From the NCBI GenBank assembly GCA_947628265.1, contig CANQZF010000046.1, positions 1 through 9,921 of the forward strand: a stretch of 9,921 bases of DNA, read 5' to 3'. This stretch comes from an uncultured Oscillospiraceae bacterium (lineage in GTDB: Bacteria > Bacillota > Clostridia > Oscillospirales > Oscillospiraceae). Position numbers and translations under genes: made by a program. Of the stretch, positions 7,009-9,921 are shown piece after piece (within the stretch, counting starts at the first letter, position 1; the number at the start of each line of letters is the position of its first letter). The notes beneath the pieces were generated by a model, which saw only the letters and a program-made list of their open reading frames with translations, searched no databases and was not told the origin of the DNA.

Positions 7009-8406
7009 TTACTGATTGATGGGAGCGTCAGCGGGAATGCTGAGTTCGGGATAGGTGGCGATGACCAGATCGTAGAAATTCTTCAGGGCCTCCTCCTTCG
7101 TGGCCTCGCCCTGCTGGACGGAGATGATAGCCGCGCCGAAGGCGTCCTTGCAGGCGTCATCGTAGCCGGTGACCAGACTGTAGTCGATCTTATCCATCTC
7201 GCCCATGAAGAAATCGTAGGTCTTCTGATTGCCGAAGGACTCGTTCTCGTAATTCCTGTTCTCCTCAAGGACAGCCAGGTTGCTGACCACGTCGCCGTTG
7301 GAGGCATCGAGCCACCAGCGGGCGGTGTCGTCGTCCAGCGTGCAGAACTCGATGAACTGCTGGGCGGCCTCCTTGTGTGCGCTGTACTCGTTGATGGTCA
7401 GGAACGTGCCGCCGCCGAAGAAGCTGCACACGCCGCTGCACACACCGTAGAGACCCTTGTTGTCGCCGGCGTTGTCACGGACGATGAGGGCGCCCCAGGA
7501 GGGCATTACATAGGAGAAGATCTGAGTGGTGGGGTTGCCGGCCACTTCATCAACGGCGCTCCACTCGGCGTGCATGGGCAGGGGGCCGGCCATGGAGGCG
7601 TACCATGCGGCGGACCACTCGGGCGCGAAGGCCACATATTCCTTCTGATAGAGCTCAACGGCGCAGTCAAAGTAATCAAGACGGTCCTGATCGACGATGA
7701 TCTCGCCCTTGTCATTGACCCAGGGGGAGGAGCTGTTGGAGAACCAGCGGAGAGCGCCGGTGTCGCCGAAGATGGTGTAGCCCTTTTCCTGGAGCTTCTT
7801 GGCGGTGTCTTCAATGGAGCTGAAGGAGGCGAACAGCTTGCCGATCTCATCGGGATCGTCGGTGCCAAAGACCTCCTTGGCGATGTCGCGGCGATAGATC
7901 ACGCTGCCGGGGCAGGCCTGATAGCTGATGGCACGGAGGACACCGTCAGCGTCCTTGCCGGCCTCGTATGTATAGCCCACGAGTCTGCTCTTCACCTGCT
8001 CATCCAAGGCGGAGAGGTCGGCGGAGAAGCCCGCCTCAAAGAAGTTGGGGAGCATCTGAGGCTCGCCAACGAACACGTCCACGTCCTTGCTCTTGGTGCC
8101 CAAAGTCTGGTTGATCTTGGTGGCGAAGTCCGCGGAGTCGAAGACCACGACCTCGACCTCGTTGCCGGTCAGCTCAGTGTAACGCTCGGCAAACTGCTTG
8201 AGATCGTTGGAGAGGGTCCAGAGGACGATCTTGTCAACGGACTTGTACTGGCTGCCGGTGGTATCCTCGCCGTTGGAGGTGTCGTTTCCGTTGGTTTCGT
8301 TACTCCCGGAAGAAGTGTCGTTCCCTTTGCTGTCTCCGTTATTGGAGCAGGCGACGAGCGCCAGCGCCAGCGTCAGCGCAAGGATGATCGCGATGAGCTT
8401 TTTCAT
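7009..8406 (-). CDS. ABC transporter solute-binding lipoprotein (family 1)
   Basis: A 465-residue exported lipoprotein. The signal peptide MKKLIAIILALTLALALVAC ends in lipobox LVAC with Cys20 as the lipid-attachment site. A flexible Asn/Ser/Gly/Thr/Asp-rich linker (about 21-52) follows. The folded part then begins KIVLWTLSNDLKQFAERYTELTG, a classic opening of family 1 carbohydrate-binding proteins, and later shows DVDVFVGEPQMLPNFFEAG and FGGGTFLTINEYSAHKEAAQQFIEF. Many Trp and Tyr residues in the second half (AWYASMAG, RWWLDAS) fit a ligand cleft that stacks on sugars, though the ligand is unknown. It is the first gene of the importer operon, followed by both permeases. The ATG is supported by AAAGGCGG with 6 nt spacing. 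Confidence 0.95.
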   Translation of the reverse strand: MKKLIAIILALTLALALVACSNNGDSKGNDTSSGSNETNGNDTSNGEDTTGSQYKSVDKIVLWTLSNDLKQFAERYTELTGNEVEVVVFDSADFATKINQTLGTKSKDVDVFVGEPQMLPNFFEAGFSADLSALDEQVKSRLVGYTYEAGKDADGVLRAISYQACPGSVIYRRDIAKEVFGTDDPDEIGKLFASFSSIEDTAKKLQEKGYTIFGDTGALRWFSNSSSPWVNDKGEIIVDQDRLDYFDCAVELYQKEYVAFAPEWSAAWYASMAGPLPMHAEWSAVDEVAGNPTTQIFSYVMPSWGALIVRDNAGDNKGLYGVCSGVCSFFGGGTFLTINEYSAHKEAAQQFIEFCTLDDDTARWWLDASNGDVVSNLAVLEENRNYENESFGNQKTYDFFMGEMDKIDYSLVTGYDDACKDAFGAAIISVQQGEATKEEALKNFYDLVIATYPELSIPADAPINQ

Positions 8407-8412
8407 AAATAT

Positions 8413-8424
8413 CCGCCTTTCAAT
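8413..8424 (-). promoter_or_regulatory. Ribosome binding site of the solute-binding protein gene
   Basis: Minus-strand ATTGAAAGGCGG ends 6 nt before the ATG at 8406. It is identical to the site before the first permease gene. Confidence 0.65.
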
Positions 8425-8432
8425 TCATTTTT

Positions 8433-8446
8433 CCGGGTCTCCCCGG
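8433..8446 (-). other. Small leader hairpin with GNRA-type loop
   Basis: The transcribed strand reads CCGGG-GAGA-CCCGG, a perfect 5-bp GC stem closed by a GAGA tetraloop (GNRA class). It lies in the predicted 5' leader, about 9 nt upstream of the conserved 12-base ribosome binding site. It may stabilise the mRNA 5' end. No T-run follows, so it is not a terminator. Confidence 0.55.
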
Positions 8447-8458
8447 TCTTATGGTTAA

Positions 8459-8467
8459 ATTGTAGCA
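8459..8467 (-). promoter_or_regulatory. Promoter candidate for the ABC importer operon (extended -10)
   Basis: The minus strand carries TGCTACAAT, an extended -10 (TG-N-TACAAT). Only a T-rich, poorly matching -35 stands about 17 nt upstream, which would suit a promoter that needs an activator. Transcription would start near 8452 and give a leader of about 45 nt. A perfect TTGACA (8513-8508) lies too far upstream to serve this -10 and has no good -10 at normal spacing. Confidence 0.5.
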
Positions 8468-8508
8468 GACGGGTAATTTATAAAAAATGGAGTAAATTTT
8501 ATTTCGGT

Positions 8509-8522
8509 GTCAATTTTTTGAC
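8509..8522. promoter_or_regulatory. Inverted repeat upstream of the importer promoter, possible regulator site
   Basis: GTCAA and TTGAC form a perfect 5-bp dyad with a four-base A/T spacer. It sits roughly 45-60 bp upstream of the -10 candidate, where activators often bind. No second copy was seen upstream of the lipoprotein-kinase-regulator operon. Assignment to the AraC-type regulator is only a guess. Confidence 0.3.
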
Positions 8523-8573
8523 GGAGGGAACAAAAAAACACACCACTAATAGATCCTGGCGTGGGCCTAACAC

Positions 8574-8599
8574 AAAAAACGCTCTCGAACTTCGAGAGC
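8574..8599 (-). terminator. Intrinsic terminator after the zinc-finger-like gene
   Basis: On the minus strand a perfect stem GCTCTCGAA / TTCGAGAGC (8599-8581) is followed by G and six T residues (8580-8574). It lies 18 nt beyond the stop codon at 8618. An A-run on the other side means it could also act in the plus direction. It separates this gene from the importer operon. Confidence 0.9.
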
Positions 8600-8617
8600 A
8601 TTTTTATATATTCACTC

Positions 8618-9832
8618 CTATTTCTTGTACTTCTCCCTCAAACTCACCTTCCCCTGCTTGGCGTCCAGCTCCCGTTCCTTCGCGGTGATGATCATCCATT
8701 GCGGGTTCTCTTCGCCAAGGTCGATGAACTGCATGGCCTCAAAATGACGCCGGGGATCAAAGGAGATGTCGCGTGCCACCAGCTCGTCCCAGGGGGTGAG
8801 GGAAAGGCGCTTTTGAAGGGAGAACGGTTCCGGCTCCAACTCGGCTTCCAGCGGCTCCTCCTCCGGGTTGATGCGGTTCAAAAGCTCCTCGCCGGTGATC
8901 CTGCCCTCTACATACTCGTCTCTGGCCTCGCAGGCCTCCTCAATCCAGTCCTTGTATCCGCCGGGGACGGTCTTGCCGGGAGCCGTGGCGTAATATCTGT
9001 ATTCACGCTCATAAAACCGGGCGCGAAGCCGCTTGAAGGCGAGAAGATATTTGTCCTCGGCGGGACCGTCCTTGCGCTTCAGGTTCGGCCCTCTCTTTTT
9101 GCAGGTACCCCCGCCGCTCCATTTGCGGTCACAGTAGTCGGTCCTCTTGTTCGTCTTCGGTACGAAGTACCGCCAGCAGTACTGGCACCGGGCGATGCGC
9201 TTACTGGAACGTAAAACCGCGCAGAGTTCAAAGATATATAGCTCCATGAGAGATTTGACCTCATGCTCACTGACGCTCTGCTCCTCGTTCCCGTCCACAG
9301 AAAATCCGTAGTTGCGAAGTTGAGGATAGATGCCGACAGTGTGCTCCCAACGCTCCCGCTGCGTCATACCCTCCGTGTTGCCGAAGCACACCTCCATGAC
9401 GTTGCGCATCCGCACACGAGTGAGGTACAGCGTCCGCGCCGCATCCATCATCCGCATACCGTTCTGGAGCAGGAACAGGGCACTGCCGTCGTCCCTGTTC
9501 CTTAACGCTCTGTCCAACGCGGAGCTCGTGAAGAAATACGCTTCGGGGAAGTCCTCCCGGAAGCTGTCCGCCACGGCATAGCATCTGGCAACCGCGTCTC
9601 GGTAATCCAACTCCGAAACGTCCAGCGACTCTTTAAAGAGGCTGTGCATCTCAATCTCATTGAGCTGCCGCATATATTCCTTTAACGTCCTGTCCGTAAA
9701 ACGGATCAGGTCGTCATGGGGCAGTACTGTCTCGTCCAAAAGTAAAGTCCCGTCAAAATCCAATAACCGCTTTCGTATCATCCCGCCCGGCTCCTCCGTT
9801 ACAGTGAGTCCGGGCGTTTTCTTTTTCTCCAT
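8618..9832 (-). CDS. DUF6076-like protein with a four-cysteine zinc-finger-like motif, function unknown
   Basis: From the ATG at 9832 this is a 404-residue soluble protein with no signal peptide or membrane segment. Residues 213-244 hold the pattern ARCQYCWRYFVPKT...YC...GGGTC, with Cys216, 219, 234 and 244. This is a C-x2-C...C...C arrangement like small treble-clef zinc fingers, and it resembles the DUF6076 family of Firmicutes from memory. A basic stretch follows (GPNLKRKDG, FKRLRARFYEREYRYY). The N-terminal half is mostly charged helical sequence without a domain I can name. The C-terminus is acidic and Pro/Glu-rich (about 322-336) and then basic. The frame is open to an ATG at 9868, but GGAGGAG ends 4 nt before 9832 and nothing similar precedes 9868. 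It is a single-gene unit, and nothing ties it to the importer except position. Confidence 0.8.
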   Translation of the reverse strand: MEKKKTPGLTVTEEPGGMIRKRLLDFDGTLLLDETVLPHDDLIRFTDRTLKEYMRQLNEIEMHSLFKESLDVSELDYRDAVARCYAVADSFREDFPEAYFFTSSALDRALRNRDDGSALFLLQNGMRMMDAARTLYLTRVRMRNVMEVCFGNTEGMTQRERWEHTVGIYPQLRNYGFSVDGNEEQSVSEHEVKSLMELYIFELCAVLRSSKRIARCQYCWRYFVPKTNKRTDYCDRKWSGGGTCKKRGPNLKRKDGPAEDKYLLAFKRLRARFYEREYRYYATAPGKTVPGGYKDWIEEACEARDEYVEGRITGEELLNRINPEEEPLEAELEPEPFSLQKRLSLTPWDELVARDISFDPRRHFEAMQFIDLGEENPQWMIITAKERELDAKQGKVSLREKYKK

Positions 9833-9836
9833 GCCG

Positions 9837-9843
9837 CTCCTCC
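9837..9843 (-). promoter_or_regulatory. Strong ribosome binding site setting the start at 9832
   Basis: Minus-strand GGAGGAG followed by CGGC and ATG. This near-consensus site selects the internal ATG over the in-frame ATG 36 nt upstream. Confidence 0.75.
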
Positions 9844-9904
9844 AAATATTTTTCAAAAAAAATCTCAAAAAAGATCACTGCACTATGTAGAAAGCTCCGG
9901 GATC

Positions 9905-9913
9905 ATTGTAACA
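9905..9913 (-). promoter_or_regulatory. Promoter candidate (extended -10) for the DUF6076-like gene
   Basis: The minus strand reads TGTTACAAT, an extended -10 element. Transcription would begin near 9898, leaving a leader of about 65 nt that includes two A/T-rich runs. Any -35 element lies beyond the window edge. Confidence 0.45.
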
Positions 9914-9921
9914 TGAGATCG

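Noticed and set aside
8508..8513. Perfect TTGACA as the -35 of the importer promoter
   Set aside because: At 15-19 bp spacing no hexamer matches TATAAT in more than about three positions; it also forms part of the GTCAA/TTGAC dyad. It cannot be fully excluded.
6781..8688. A 635-codon open frame on the plus strand opposite the binding-protein gene
   Set aside because: It is an antisense shadow: it spans the whole binding-protein gene, promoter, terminator and hairpins, its translation is low-complexity Gly/Val/Ala/Leu-rich with no recognisable domain, and no good ribosome binding site supports it.
1..9921. CRISPR array, insertion sequence, prophage or defence system
   Set aside because: No spaced direct repeats, transposase, integrase or known defence domains were seen; the content is ordinary transport and regulation genes plus one unknown protein.

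Overview
The window looks like part of a chromosome from a moderately GC-rich Clostridia-type Firmicute, possibly a gut Oscillospiraceae or Lachnospiraceae relative. This is inferred from strong AGGAGG-like ribosome binding sites, lipobox lipoproteins, a YesM/YesN-type two-component pair and a DUF6076-like protein. No species can be named from the sequence. Every gene I can support lies on the minus strand, so the region reads from right to left.

Layout in order of transcription. (1) 9832-8618: a 404-residue cytoplasmic protein with a four-cysteine zinc-finger-like motif, resembling DUF6076. It has its own promoter candidate and ends at a clear intrinsic terminator (8574-8599). (2) 8406-5128: an ABC importer operon made of a lipoprotein solute-binding protein and two MalF/MalG-type permeases. 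It starts at an extended -10 promoter candidate, has a short hairpin in its leader, and carries two tandem hairpins between the binding-protein gene and the first permease gene. No ATPase gene is present. (3) 5046-1678/245: a second, distinct solute-binding lipoprotein (TTG start), a YesM-type sensor histidine kinase and a YesN-type AraC-family response regulator. These are tightly packed behind their own extended -10 promoter candidate. (4) From 242 leftward, running off the window: the first 80 codons of an epoxide-hydrolase-family alpha/beta hydrolase, starting 2 nt after the regulator's stop codon.

The likely working unit is a carbohydrate (or similar small organic solute) sensing and uptake locus. 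The second lipoprotein may present ligand to the extracytoplasmic domain of the histidine kinase. The kinase would phosphorylate the AraC-type regulator, which could then activate the neighbouring importer operon. This resembles described three-component arrangements (binding protein, kinase, regulator), such as AraPST of Geobacillus. The substrate cannot be read from the sequence. The unusual element is the epoxide hydrolase gene placed directly in the sensor operon, which hints that the imported or sensed compound may not be a plain sugar. I see no mobile element, CRISPR array, tRNA or rRNA here, and nothing I would call a wholly new system.
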